A program made the translations under genes and the position numbers. From assembly GCF_900091585.1 (NCBI RefSeq), contig NZ_FMHT01000003.1, forward strand, positions 4,827,501-4,891,500: a stretch of 64,000 bases of DNA. Direction: 5' to 3'. Positions 27,671-36,310 of this stretch are shown here, in pieces. The stretch comes from Micromonospora nigra. Its GTDB lineage: Bacteria > Actinomycetota > Actinomycetes > Mycobacteriales > Micromonosporaceae. Below the pieces are notes generated by a model. It was not told where the DNA came from. It ran no database searches and worked only from the letters and a program-made list of their open reading frames with translations. Every line of letters starts with the position of its first letter. The first letter of the stretch is position 1.

Positions 27671-28048
27671 GCTGACGATTATTGCATGATCTGTCAGATC
27701 GTCAAAGTTGGTCGCCTGTGCTGTCCGTGTCCGGTGATCGCCCTGACGGGCCCGGTGTCCGGTTTCGGGGTGTGGTCGGGGTCGCCCGCTGGTGGGAATG
27801 GCGGGTGGGTGGGGGTGGTTGTGTGGGGTGGCTGATCGAGCAGGGCCCGTGCCACCTCGGGTGCCGCGACCCCCCGGTGGGTTCCGGGGAATGGGTCGGG
27901 CCGGTCGGTGGTTACACATGGTCCCGGCGCCGTGAGGGGCATCCCCCCGGTACCGGACATCCCCCTTGGTTCTTTGAGCGCCTGTCGGTGCTTGCACCCA
28001 CCGTGTCCCCCTTGTGGTGGGTGTCGACCCCCGAACGGAGCTGTTGTC
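27671..28048. other. Intergenic region with structured leader of the secreted lysozyme-fold gene
   Basis: Apart from the TetR operator at its left end, this 378-bp region holds long G-rich (27770-27840) then C-rich stretches. An 8-bp stem CACCCACC (27995-28002) with GGTGGGTG (28016-28023) lies about 25 bp before the next start. A c-di-AMP riboswitch was looked for because related secreted cell-wall hydrolases carry one, but its conserved blocks were not recognised. Confidence 0.4.
27673..27704. promoter_or_regulatory. Nested palindromes, likely TetR operator
   Basis: GATCTGTCAGATC at 27688-27700 is a perfect 13-bp palindrome, and TGACGAT at 27673-27679 pairs with ATCGTCA at 27698-27704. The sites begin 3 bp upstream of the TetR start, in a locally AT-richer patch. 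Confidence 0.6.
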
Positions 28049-28648
28049 ATGACGTCGAAGCTGCTGCGTAAGAGTGTGTTGGGTGTTGCTGGTCTGGCGT
28101 TCGCCGGTGGCATGGTTGCTGGTCCGGTTTCGGGTGCGGTCGCCGCGCCGGCCGAGGCTGCCCCGGTGACGGCGGTCGTGCAGGCCGAGAAGGCGGGTAA
28201 GCCGGACATGGGCAAGCTGGTGCCGCATGGTGTGCAGGGCGCCCAGTCGCGTATCGACCTGTCCGACGAGCAGGTCGCCAACGCCAAGGCGATCGTCGCG
28301 GCGACGAAGAAGGCCGGGATGGACGAGCGTGCCGCCGTGGTGGCGATCGGTACCGCGTTGCAGGAGTCGAAGCTGGAGAACCTGGGCCACCTGGGCGACC
28401 GCAACGACCACGACTCGCAGGGCCTGTTCCAGCAGCGCCCGTCCAGCGGGTGGGGCACGGTCGAGCAGATCACCGACCCCGAGTACTCGACCCTGGCGTT
28501 CCTGAAGGGCCTCAAGCAGGTCGACGGCTGGCAGGACATGCCGCTGACCGTGGCCGCGCAGACCGTCCAGGTCTCGGCGTACCCCGACCACTACGCCCAG
28601 TGGGAACAGCAGGCCGCCGACCTCGTCGCCGAACACTGGAACAACTGA
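28049..28648 (+). CDS. Secreted lysozyme-fold / transglycosylase-like protein
   Basis: 199 residues from ATG 28049. The signal peptide runs from residue 1 to about 38 (LLRKSVLGVAGLAFAGGMVAG, then AAPAEAAPV). The mature part has the lysozyme-like pattern AAVVAIGTALQESKL with candidate catalytic E106, followed by HDSQGLFQQRPSSGWG, which in goose-type lysozymes and Rpf-like proteins lines the active cleft. It probably acts on peptidoglycan outside the membrane. The first 60 codons use more T-ending codons (GGTGTTGCTGGT) than neighbours. It is a single gene bounded by its own terminator. Confidence 0.75.
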   Translation: MTSKLLRKSVLGVAGLAFAGGMVAGPVSGAVAAPAEAAPVTAVVQAEKAGKPDMGKLVPHGVQGAQSRIDLSDEQVANAKAIVAATKKAGMDERAAVVAIGTALQESKLENLGHLGDRNDHDSQGLFQQRPSSGWGTVEQITDPEYSTLAFLKGLKQVDGWQDMPLTVAAQTVQVSAYPDHYAQWEQQAADLVAEHWNN

Positions 28649-28670
28649 CCATGAACCACCTCACAGACAG

Positions 28671-28707
28671 CCGCTGGCCGGCACCCGAACCGGGTGCCGG
28701 CCAGCGG
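28671..28707 (+). terminator. Strong hairpin terminator
   Basis: Perfect 16-bp stem (28671-28686 with 28692-28707) and GAACC loop, 23 bp after the stop. It argues against an upstream start (ATG 28651) for the next gene. Confidence 0.85.
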
Positions 28708-28812
28708 CCTACCCGCACCGGACGCCGGCTGCGCCGAAACGTACGTGTGGCCCTGCCGACCACGGGGTCGCGCCGGCTCGCCGAAGCCTGCCGGGTGCTG
28801 CACACTTGCGCC

Positions 28813-29799
28813 GTGGACTCAGGACAGGACGAGCACGGGCTGCGTTCCGCCGTGGTGGTCAACCCAGTCAAGGTGGCCGATCTCGATGCATTCCGCCGCA
28901 CGGTCCGCGACGCGCTCACCGCCGCCGGCTGGCCCGAGCCGATGTGGTTCGAGACCACCGCGGACGACCCGGGCCGGGGTCAGACGGAGCAGGCCGTCGC
29001 CGCCGGGGTCGACGTGGTCTTCGCCTGCGGGGGCGACGGCACGGTGATGGCCTGCGTGAGCGGGCTGGTGGGCACCGAAGTGGCACTCGCGGTGCTGCCC
29101 CAGGGCACCGGAAACCTGCTCGCGGCCAACCTCGGCCTGTCGACCGACCTCGCCGCCGGGCTGGAGGTGGCGATCGAGCGCGGTCGCCGGCTGCTCGACG
29201 TCGGCGCGGTCGAGGAGCACCACTTCGCCGTGATGGCCGGCATGGGTTTCGACGCCCAGATGTTGGAGGCCACCAACGAGACCACCAAGAAGCGGATCGG
29301 TTGGCCCGCGTACGTGGTCGGGGCCGCCCGCCACCTGCGGGACCGGCCGATGAAGGTCCTGATCCGCCTCGACGACCAGAAGCCGCTGCGCCGCCGAGCC
29401 CGGTCGGTGCTGGTGGCTAACGTCGGTCGACTTCAGGGCGGAGTCCGGTTGCTCACCGAGGCTGAGCCGGACGACGGTTACCTCGACGTCGCCGTGCTCA
29501 GCCCGCGGACCCTGCGGCACTGGCTGGCACTGGGCTGGGCGGTGCTGCGCCGACAGGACCGGGTGCCCAGGATGGAGGTGTTCCGGGCCCGGCGCGTGGA
29601 GATCGTCAGCAACCGTTCGCAGCCCCGTGAACTCGACGGCGACCTGATCGCCCCCGGCCGCACCCTGAAGGCGGAGATCCGCCGCCGGGCGCTGTGGTTG
29701 TGCGTCCCGCGACCGGAGCAGGCACCGGACCTGGCCGACGACGCGAAGGCGGCGGCCGAGCGTGGTGAGCGGCTGGTCGAGGAGACCCGAAGTGAGTAG
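28813..29799 (+). CDS. Diacylglycerol kinase family lipid kinase
   Basis: 328 residues from GTG 28813; an in-frame ATG at 28651 would put the terminator hairpin inside the gene. The DAGK catalytic domain starts at SAVVVNPVKV, and the nucleotide-binding GGDGT motif is in FACGGDGTVMACVSGL. PQGTGNLLAANLG is a second conserved block. The C-terminal beta-sandwich ends with LDGDLIAPG. It transfers phosphate to a lipid hydroxyl; the exact lipid is unknown. It overlaps the next gene by 8 bases and heads an operon with YihY, PAP2 and EEP-family proteins. Confidence 0.9.
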   Translation: MDSGQDEHGLRSAVVVNPVKVADLDAFRRTVRDALTAAGWPEPMWFETTADDPGRGQTEQAVAAGVDVVFACGGDGTVMACVSGLVGTEVALAVLPQGTGNLLAANLGLSTDLAAGLEVAIERGRRLLDVGAVEEHHFAVMAGMGFDAQMLEATNETTKKRIGWPAYVVGAARHLRDRPMKVLIRLDDQKPLRRRARSVLVANVGRLQGGVRLLTEAEPDDGYLDVAVLSPRTLRHWLALGWAVLRRQDRVPRMEVFRARRVEIVSNRSQPRELDGDLIAPGRTLKAEIRRRALWLCVPRPEQAPDLADDAKAAAERGERLVEETRSE

Positions 29800-30793
29800 C
29801 ACCCGGATCGTTCCCGAGACCCGGCTGATGGCCGACGAGGAACTGTCCGCCGACCACGCCTGGCAGACCCTGCGCCGGAAGGGCGGTTGGCGGCTGCTGC
29901 ACGACGCGTTCACCCGGTTCCGGTACGGCGACGGGTTCAGCCACTCGCGGGCCCTGGCCTTCCAGCTCTGCCTGGCCGTGGTGCCCTTCCTGATCGCCCT
30001 GACCGGCCTGATCCCCGAGCTTGGCGTCGGCGAGGGCGGCGAGGTCGTCGCCGACACCGTCCTCGCCCTCACCCCCGGTGCCAGCGACCAACTGGTGGGG
30101 GACCTGCTCGGTGAGGGAGAGCGCACCGAGGAGGCGGGGGAACTGGCGTTGACCCTCGGCCTGATCACCGGGCTGGCCGCCCTGACCAGCACCATGGCCC
30201 AGATCGAGCGGGGCGCCAACCGGATCTACGGCGTCGAACGGGACCGCCCCGCCCTCTGGAAGTACCTGCGCGCGACCGTCCTCGCGTTCACCGCCGGCGT
30301 ACCGGCCCTGTTCGGTTTCCTGATCCTGGTCGGGGGTGGCCCGCTGGGTGACTCGGTGCAGCGGCACTACGCCTGGGGCGACTTCGCCGCCGGCGCGTGG
30401 GACGTGGTGCGGTGGCCGCTGAGCCTCGGACTGACCGTGCTCGCCGTGGCGGTGCTGTTCCGGCACGCGCCGCGGCGTAACCAGCCCGGCCTGTCCTGGC
30501 TGTTCTTCGGGGCCGTCATCGCCACCGCGCTGTGGTGGCTGGCGAGCCTGCTGCTCGCCGCGTACGTGCAGTTCAGTGAGGGTTTCGGGCAGACCTACGG
30601 GGCGCTGACCGGGGTGATGGCCCTGCTGCTGTGGGCCAACCTGACCGGCATGGCGCTGTTCGGCGGGCTGTCCTTCGCCGCCCAGTTGGAGGCGGTGCGC
30701 ATCGGCGTACGGGAGCCGGCCCAGCCGGACCTGTGGCAGCCGGAGGCCGACCGGGATGCGATCCACGACACCGGCGAGATGACCTCGCTCTGA
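29792..30793 (+). CDS. YihY/virulence factor BrkB family membrane protein
   Basis: 333 residues from GTG 29792, with GAGGAG upstream, inside the end of the kinase gene. Six membrane segments begin at ALAFQLCLAVVPFLIALTGL; the family block FRHAPRRN and the segment GALTGVMALLLWANLTGMALFGG near the end are typical. Members are inner-membrane proteins of unsettled function, often next to envelope lipid genes as here. Confidence 0.9.
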   Translation: MSSTRIVPETRLMADEELSADHAWQTLRRKGGWRLLHDAFTRFRYGDGFSHSRALAFQLCLAVVPFLIALTGLIPELGVGEGGEVVADTVLALTPGASDQLVGDLLGEGERTEEAGELALTLGLITGLAALTSTMAQIERGANRIYGVERDRPALWKYLRATVLAFTAGVPALFGFLILVGGGPLGDSVQRHYAWGDFAAGAWDVVRWPLSLGLTVLAVAVLFRHAPRRNQPGLSWLFFGAVIATALWWLASLLLAAYVQFSEGFGQTYGALTGVMALLLWANLTGMALFGGLSFAAQLEAVRIGVREPAQPDLWQPEADRDAIHDTGEMTSL

Positions 30794-30856
30794 CCGGCTG
30801 CGGGTGTACGCGGGACGGCGATCGGGTACAGCGCCCGCCAACGGAAGGAGGCTGCC

Positions 30857-32347
30857 GTGGGCGCGGTCAAGGATGTCCTGCGACGACCCCTGGGGCACTT
30901 CACCGAGCGGACCCTCGCCGGCCTGGCGCTGGTTCTCGGTGCCGGGGTCGGCTTCGGGCTGCTGCTGACGCTGGTCCGGGTCGAGTGGTCGCCCCTGTAC
31001 GCCGTCGACCACGGCGTGGCGCAGTGGCTCAACGACCGGGTCGCGCCGATCAGCCCGCTGGTCACCGTGCTCACCGCGATCACGGATCTCGGCGGCCGGG
31101 CGGTGCTCATCTGGCTGGTCACGGTTGCCGTGCTCGGTCTGCTGATCCGCAGACAGGGTCGGCTCGCGGTGTTCCTGATCGTCACCGGCCTGGGCGCGCT
31201 GCTCCTCGACCCGTCGCTGAAGACCCTGGTCGACCGGCTGCGGCCCGAGGTCGACGTGGAGATCGGCACGTACGCCGGGCAGAGCTTCCCCAGCGGCCAC
31301 GCGCTCGGCTCGATGGTCGCCTACGGCGCGGTGCTGCTGGTGTTCCTGCCGGCCATGGCGCCCCGCTGGCGCAAGGCCGCCATCGCCATCGTCGCCCTGC
31401 TCGTCTTCCTGATCGGGTTCACCCGGATCGCGTTGGGTGTGCACTTCCTGTCCGACGTGCTGGGCGCGTGGCTGCTCGGCGCGGCCTGGCTGGGCGTGAC
31501 CGCGTACGCCTTCCGGCTGTGGCGGTTGGAGCGGGGCCGGCCCGCCACCGGGCTGACCGAGGGGCTGGAGCCGGAGGCGGCGCACGAGGTGTCCCCCGCC
31601 CCCGACGAGGAGAAACTGCTGCCGCACCCCCGCGCCGCCGTCTTCGAGGTGGTCGCCGGCTGGGTGCTGGTCTTCGGCGCGCTCTACGCCTTCGGCATGT
31701 TCGTCAGCTACTACGCCGGGGGCACCTTCCTCGCCACCCTCGACGAGGTCGTGCCGAACTGGTTCGACGCGCGGCGCACCCCCGCGCGGGACGATTTCAG
31801 CGCCTGGTGGAGCGAGGTGGGCAACACCCATGCCATCCTGTTGATCTCGCTGGTGTTCTGCCCGCTGGTCCTGGCGATCTGGCGGCGCTGGCGTCCGGTG
31901 TTGTTCGTCGCGTTGACCATGTTCGGCGAGCTGAGCCTCTTCCTGGCCTCCGCCGCCGCCGTGGGCCGACCCCGCCCCCCGATCGAGAACCTGGACGGGC
32001 CGATGCCCACCTCGTCCTTCCCGTCCGGGCACATCGCCGCGACGCTGTGCATCTGGGTGGCGATCGCGGTGATCGTGTTCCCGCGTACCGACCGGTGGTG
32101 GCGGTGGGTGTTCGTGGCGCTCGCCGTGGTCATGCCGGTCGGGGTCGCGATCTCCCGCATGTACCGGGGCATGCACCACCCCACCGACTTCATGGGCGCG
32201 ATCCTGCTGACCGGCCTGTGGATCGGCCTGCTCTACTGGGTGGTGCGCCCCAACGAGGACCTGCGTGAGGGCAACCGGCCGAGCATCGAGTCGGAGGACG
32301 TGGACACCCTCGACGACGAGCTGGCCCGGGCCGCCCAGCCCGGCTGA
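30857..32347 (+). CDS. Membrane phosphatase with two PAP2 domains
   Basis: 496 residues from GTG 30857 with GGAGG upstream. It is a tandem fusion: N-terminal PAP2 domain with KTLVDRLRP, PSGHALGS and RIALGVHFLSD, and C-terminal PAP2 domain with GRPRPP, SFPSGHIAATL and SRMYRGMHHPTD. Both sets keep the KxxxxxxRP-like, PSGH and SRxxxxxHxxxD catalytic motifs, although the second domain lacks the first Lys motif in its usual form. It should remove phosphate from phosphatidic acid or polyprenyl diphosphate, the reverse of the lipid kinase two genes upstream. Confidence 0.9.
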   Translation: MGAVKDVLRRPLGHFTERTLAGLALVLGAGVGFGLLLTLVRVEWSPLYAVDHGVAQWLNDRVAPISPLVTVLTAITDLGGRAVLIWLVTVAVLGLLIRRQGRLAVFLIVTGLGALLLDPSLKTLVDRLRPEVDVEIGTYAGQSFPSGHALGSMVAYGAVLLVFLPAMAPRWRKAAIAIVALLVFLIGFTRIALGVHFLSDVLGAWLLGAAWLGVTAYAFRLWRLERGRPATGLTEGLEPEAAHEVSPAPDEEKLLPHPRAAVFEVVAGWVLVFGALYAFGMFVSYYAGGTFLATLDEVVPNWFDARRTPARDDFSAWWSEVGNTHAILLISLVFCPLVLAIWRRWRPVLFVALTMFGELSLFLASAAAVGRPRPPIENLDGPMPTSSFPSGHIAATLCIWVAIAVIVFPRTDRWWRWVFVALAVVMPVGVAISRMYRGMHHPTDFMGAILLTGLWIGLLYWVVRPNEDLREGNRPSIESEDVDTLDDELARAAQPG

Positions 32348-32350
32348 GCC

Positions 32351-33136
32351 ATGCTGCGGGTGATGACCTGGAACATCCGGACCGGCGGTCAGGGCTCCGG
32401 CGGCCCCGACCGCCGGGACCGGATCGTGCGGGTCGTCGCCGAGGCCCGGCCCGACGTGCTCGCCCTCCAGGAGCTGCGCGGCGTCGACGCCGACGTGCTG
32501 GCCGGGTTCGCCGAGCGGACGGGCCTGCGCGGACACCTGGCCCGGTCGGTCTTCGGGCAGCCGGTGGCGGTGCTGCTGCGTCCGCCGTGGCGGATGGTCG
32601 CGTCCGGGCCGGTGCGTCGGCCGTTCCACCACGCCGCCGCGCGGGTGGTGGTGGCCACCGACGCCGGGCCGCTGACCGTCGTCGGCACCCACTTCGATCC
32701 GTACTCGGGGCTGCGCCGCCGGCTGGAGGCGGGCTGGGCCGCCGCCGCCCTACGACCGGCCCGAGGTGGCCTCGCGCTGCTCGCGGGGGACCTGAACACC
32801 CTGGAGCCGGGCGCCGACCACGCCGACCGGATCGCCCGGCTGCCGCAGCCGTACCGGCGTCGGCACCTGCGCCGCGACGGGCGGACGGTGGACAGTCGTG
32901 CGGTGGCCCGGCTGCTCGACGCCGGGCTGGTCGATCTGGGGGTGGCGGCGGGCCCGACCGCGCCCACCCGGCACGGTGGCGGCGCGGAGTTCTCCGGGAT
33001 GCGGCTGGACTACCTGCTGGCCACCCCGGCCCTGGCCGCCCGCTGCCGGGACATCCGGGTGCTGCGCGGCGGCGAGACCGAGTACGCCTCGGACCACTAC
33101 CCGGTGCTCGCCGACCTGGCCCTGTCGCCGGCCTGA
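32351..33136 (+). CDS. Endonuclease/exonuclease/phosphatase family protein
   Basis: 261 residues from ATG 32351, 3 bp after the PAP2 stop. The EEP catalytic set is visible: N in MTWNIRTG, E in ALQELRG, GTHFDPYSG, D and N in AGDLNTL, D in RLDYLLA and SDHYPVLADL at the end. There is no signal peptide. Members hydrolyse phosphodiesters of nucleic acids or phospholipids; the lipid-gene context favours a lipid or sugar-phosphate substrate but does not prove it. Confidence 0.9.
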   Translation: MLRVMTWNIRTGGQGSGGPDRRDRIVRVVAEARPDVLALQELRGVDADVLAGFAERTGLRGHLARSVFGQPVAVLLRPPWRMVASGPVRRPFHHAAARVVVATDAGPLTVVGTHFDPYSGLRRRLEAGWAAAALRPARGGLALLAGDLNTLEPGADHADRIARLPQPYRRRHLRRDGRTVDSRAVARLLDAGLVDLGVAAGPTAPTRHGGGAEFSGMRLDYLLATPALAARCRDIRVLRGGETEYASDHYPVLADLALSPA

Positions 33137-33175
33137 CCTGCCACGGCGCTGCCGGGCGCCGAGCCGCGGCGGTGC

Positions 33176-33295
33176 TCAGACGACCAGGTTGAGCAGGACC
33201 GTGAGGACGATCGAGGCGACGATCGAGAAGAGGATCATCAGGAGGCAGCCGAGGCCGCCGCCGGCGGGACGGATCTCCGTGTTGCCGATGCGCAT
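33176..33295 (-). CDS. 39-residue single-pass membrane peptide
   Basis: A short gene. The protein starts MRIGNTEIRPAGGGLGCLL and continues as a hydrophobic segment (residues 18-38, MILFSIVASIVLTVLLNLVV). AGGTGAG lies 3-10 bp upstream of the ATG at 33295. Small Gly-Gly-Gly/Cys-containing membrane peptides of this type recur in actinobacteria; the function is unknown. It converges with the EEP gene. Confidence 0.65.
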   Translation of the reverse strand: MRIGNTEIRPAGGGLGCLLMILFSIVASIVLTVLLNLVV

Positions 33296-33447
33296 GTGCT
33301 CACCTGTTCGTCAGTTGGTCGGGACGGTCGAGGGCAGGAGGGAACGGACGAGCCACGGCGTGGCCAGCCGCAACGGCGACGTTTCCCGCCCGCTCGCGGG
33401 TGCCGGCGGGGTGCCGAGCCCCGACGGCCGTCGGCGGGGCACCGGGA

Positions 33448-34410
33448 TCACAGCTCCCGCAGGCGGGGGAGCAACTGCTCCTGCGCCCAGTCCAGGAACA
33501 TGGGCTGGCTGTCGCCGCCGACCTGCACGAGGGCCACGTGGGTGAAGCCGGCGTCGACGAACTGCTTGAACGCCTCGACGTGCCGGTCGACGTCCGGCCC
33601 GCAGGAGACGCCCTCGGCCACGTCCTCCTCGCGTACGAACTGGGTGGCCGCCGCGAAGGACTCCGGGCCGGGCAGGTCGGCGTTGACCTTCCAGCCCATT
33701 CCGAACCAGCGGAACTGGTCGTGCACGATCTTGCGGCACTCGGCCTCGTCCGGCCCGTAGCAGATCGCCACCTGACCGTAGCGGGGGCGGCCGATGCCGC
33801 CGGCGTCGTCGTACATGCGCATGATGTGCGGGTCGGGCTCGGTGGCGACGATGCCGTCGGCGTACTCGGCGGCGAGGGTCGCCGACTGCCGCCCGGAGGC
33901 GGCCACCGCCATGGGCACCGGGGTGTCGGGGCGGTCCCACACGTACGCGTCGGGCACGTCGTAGTGGTTGCCGGAGAAGGTCAACGTCTCCCCGTTGAGC
34001 AGCGGACGGATGATCTGCAACGCCTCCTCGAACATCTCGTGCCGCTGCTGCACGTGCGGCCAGCCGCCCACCACGTGTTCGTTGAGGTTCTCGCCCGCCC
34101 CGAGCCCGAGGGTGAACCGGCCGTCGGAGAGCACTCCCACCGTGCTCGCCTTCTGCGCCACCACCGCCGGGTGGTAGCGGCGGATCGGGCAGGTCACGAA
34201 GGACATCAGCTCGGCCCGCGAGGTGGCGTGGGCGACCGCACCCAGCACCGACCAGGCGTACGGGGAGTGGCCCTGGGAGTCCAGCCACGGGTAGTAGTGG
34301 TCGGACATCACCAGTTGGTCGAAGCCGGCGGCCTCGGCCCGGACCGCGTGGTCGACCAGTTGCTTGGGACCGGCCTGTTCACACATGAGGGTGTAGCCGA
34401 CCTTGACCAT
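33448..34410 (-). CDS. F420-dependent LLM-class oxidoreductase (TIGR03557 type)
   Basis: 320 residues, ATG 34410. Luciferase-like barrel features: VGYTLMCEQAGPKQL at the start, FDQLVMSDHYYPWLDSQG (family-typical), FTLGLGAGENLNEHV and AASGRQSATLAAEYADGIV. TIGR03557 members use coenzyme F420 and resemble F420-dependent glucose-6-phosphate dehydrogenase. The hydride donor or acceptor substrate is unknown. It is a single gene, divergent from the mannanase. Confidence 0.88.
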   Translation of the reverse strand: MVKVGYTLMCEQAGPKQLVDHAVRAEAAGFDQLVMSDHYYPWLDSQGHSPYAWSVLGAVAHATSRAELMSFVTCPIRRYHPAVVAQKASTVGVLSDGRFTLGLGAGENLNEHVVGGWPHVQQRHEMFEEALQIIRPLLNGETLTFSGNHYDVPDAYVWDRPDTPVPMAVAASGRQSATLAAEYADGIVATEPDPHIMRMYDDAGGIGRPRYGQVAICYGPDEAECRKIVHDQFRWFGMGWKVNADLPGPESFAAATQFVREEDVAEGVSCGPDVDRHVEAFKQFVDAGFTHVALVQVGGDSQPMFLDWAQEQLLPRLREL

Positions 34411-34502
34411 GGTGTCTCCTTCCGACCCGGGGGCGGATCATCCCGGGGTGTCCCGGTCATCCCGGGGTACCCCGGGCGGGGTGGGTCAACCATCGATGCC
34501 GC

Positions 34503-34531
34503 TTGACGTGTCCGCACCCCCTGCCTACCGT
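34503..34531 (+). promoter_or_regulatory. Promoter of the mannanase gene
   Basis: TTGACG at 34503-34508 and TACCGT at 34526-34531 with 17 bp between them. The first operator-like palindrome begins 5 bp after the -10 element, overlapping the expected transcription start. Confidence 0.6.
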
Positions 34532-34535
34532 TGCC

Positions 34536-34657
34536 TGAACCGGTTAAGAGGCCGGCGTGGTGCACATCCTGTGGTGGGGATGTCCGCCCCCGTGGCGGCT
34601 CGGGCTTTCTGGGCCGTCACGGGTCGCCGTCCAACCGGATCGGACACTGAACCGGTT
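34536..34657. promoter_or_regulatory. Pair of TGAACCGGTT operators
   Basis: TGAACCGGTT occurs at 34536-34545 and 34648-34657, 112 bp apart, each holding the 8-bp palindrome AACCGGTT with a central CpG as is usual for LacI-family operators. The first overlaps the transcription start. The regulator is not encoded next door. Confidence 0.5.
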
Positions 34658-34799
34658 GCCGTCGCCCGGCAGATCGGCCTACGCTGATCCCTGCCTCGCC
34701 GGGCCCCGGGCCGGCGGCTGCCGGGCAGCAGCCGCCCCACCTGTCACACCACCCGCACCCCATCGGGCACGGGGTGAGAAGACCTCCCTGAGGAATGTC

Positions 34800-36182
34800 A
34801 TGAGAAAAGCACTCGCGGGTGTCGGCGCCGTCCTGCTGACACTGGTCGCCGCCGTGTTCGCCTTCGGGCCGGCCGCGTACGCCGCCACCGGGTTCACGGT
34901 CAACAACGGCAAGCTCCACGACGCCAACGGCAACGAGTTCATCATGCGCGGGGTCAACCACGCGCACACCTGGTACACCCACCAGACCAGTTCCTTCGCC
35001 AACATCAAGGCCCTCGGCGCGAACTCCGTGCGGGTGGTCCTGTCCAGTGGCGACCGGTGGACCCGCAACAGCACCGACGACGTCGCCAACGTCATCTCGC
35101 TGTGCAAGGCCAACCGGCTGATCTGCGTTCTGGAGGTGCACGACACCACCGGGTACGGCGAGCAGAGCGGCGCCGCCACCCTGGACCAGGCCGTCGACTA
35201 CTGGCTCAGCATCGCCCCGGCCCTGGTCGGCCAGGAGCGCTACGTGATCGTCAACATCGGCAACGAGCCGTACGGCAACCAGGGCTACTCCACCTGGGCC
35301 ACCGACACGTCGAACGCCATCAACCGGCTGCGCGACGCCGGCCTCGACCACACGATCATGGTCGACGCGCCGAACTGGGGCCAGGACTGGACGTTCACCA
35401 TGCGCGACAACGCCGAGGCGGTCTTCGAGTCCGACCCGGACCGCAACACGGTGTTCTCCATCCACATGTACGGCGTCTTCGACACCGCCGCCGAGATCAG
35501 CGACTACCTCGGCCGGTTCCGCACCGCCGGGTTGCCCATCGTGGTCGGCGAGTTCGGTTTCGACCACTCCGACGGCAACCCCGACGAGGACGCCATCCTG
35601 TCCTACAGCCAGGCCAACGGCATCGGCTGGCTGGGCTGGTCGTGGAGCGGCAACGGCGGCGGCGTCGAGTACCTCGACCTGGCGATCAACTTCGACCCGA
35701 ACAACCTGAGCACCTGGGGTGAGCGCCTGTTCAACGGCCCCAACGGCATCAAGCAGACGGCCCAGGAGGCCAGCGTGTTCGGCTCGGACCCGAGCCCGAC
35801 GCCGACCAGCCCGACGCCGACCCCGACCCCGACCCCGACGTCGACCCCCAGCCCCACCCCGACCAGCACGCCCCCGCCCAACGGCGGGTGCTCGGCCACG
35901 TACACGATCGTCAACCAGTGGCAGGGCGGCTTCCAGGGTGAGGTCAAGGTGACCGCGGGGGCCTCGCCCATCACCGGCTGGACCACCAACTGGACGTACG
36001 CCAACGGGCAGAGCGTGAGCCAGTCCTGGAACGCGTCGCTGACCTCCAGCGGGTCGGCCGTGACCGCGCGCAACGTGGGGTACAACGGCCGGCTCGGGGC
36101 CGGGGCCAGCACCAGCTTCGGCTTCATCGCCAGCTGGAACGGCACCAACTCCGTCCCGGCGGTGACCTGCACCGCGAGCTGA
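34800..36182 (+). CDS. Secreted GH5 beta-mannanase with CBM2
   Basis: 460 residues from ATG 34800 with GAGGA upstream. The signal peptide ends near residue 28 (AAYA). The catalytic domain (30-325) resembles actinobacterial GH5_8 mannanases such as that of Thermobifida: FIMRGVNHAHTWY, LEVHDTTGYGEQSGA, acid/base E156 in NIGNEPYG and nucleophile E251 in VVGEFGFDHSDG. A Pro/Thr linker (330-360) leads to a CBM2 (about 363-460) with C364-C457 as probable disulfide and exposed Trp candidates W374, W394, W410 and W447. It cleaves mannan outside the cell; cellulase activity is less likely. Confidence 0.92.
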   Translation: MRKALAGVGAVLLTLVAAVFAFGPAAYAATGFTVNNGKLHDANGNEFIMRGVNHAHTWYTHQTSSFANIKALGANSVRVVLSSGDRWTRNSTDDVANVISLCKANRLICVLEVHDTTGYGEQSGAATLDQAVDYWLSIAPALVGQERYVIVNIGNEPYGNQGYSTWATDTSNAINRLRDAGLDHTIMVDAPNWGQDWTFTMRDNAEAVFESDPDRNTVFSIHMYGVFDTAAEISDYLGRFRTAGLPIVVGEFGFDHSDGNPDEDAILSYSQANGIGWLGWSWSGNGGGVEYLDLAINFDPNNLSTWGERLFNGPNGIKQTAQEASVFGSDPSPTPTSPTPTPTPTPTSTPSPTPTSTPPPNGGCSATYTIVNQWQGGFQGEVKVTAGASPITGWTTNWTYANGQSVSQSWNASLTSSGSAVTARNVGYNGRLGAGASTSFGFIASWNGTNSVPAVTCTAS

Positions 36183-36196
36183 TCCTCGTCGTGGCG

Positions 36197-36230
36197 CCGG
36201 TGGCCGGGTCCAGGTGGACCCGGCCACCGG
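36197..36230. terminator. Bidirectional hairpin terminator
   Basis: Perfect 15-bp stem (36197-36211 with 36216-36230) and AGGT loop, between the convergent mannanase and alpha-galactosidase genes. Confidence 0.8.
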
Positions 36231-36310
36231 AACGGATGCGCCCCGGGCGCGGCTGGCCCAAGTTGCCACCGCGCGACGGTGGCGGGCGCACCAGTGCCAC
36301 GGCAGGCGGG

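Larger units (their letters stand above)
34411..34799. other. Divergent regulatory region upstream of the mannanase gene
   Basis: 389 bp without a gene. It holds the promoter and two AACCGGTT operators listed separately, and a leader of about 260 nt before the mannanase start. No further structure was recognised. Confidence 0.5.

Noticed and set aside
27671..28048. c-di-AMP (ydaO) riboswitch upstream of the lysozyme-fold gene
   Set aside because: Expected from analogous secreted cell-wall hydrolase genes, but its conserved blocks are not recognisable; only a simple stem is seen.
28651..28812. Upstream ATG for the lipid kinase at 28651
   Set aside because: It would place a perfect 16-bp terminator hairpin inside the gene, and the first 54 residues would have no match to the family start.
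29606..32692. Long minus-strand open frame of 1028 codons
   Set aside because: It lies antisense to the lipid kinase, YihY, PAP2 and EEP genes, all with clear family motifs; its product is a Gly/Pro/His/Gln-rich shadow without domains.
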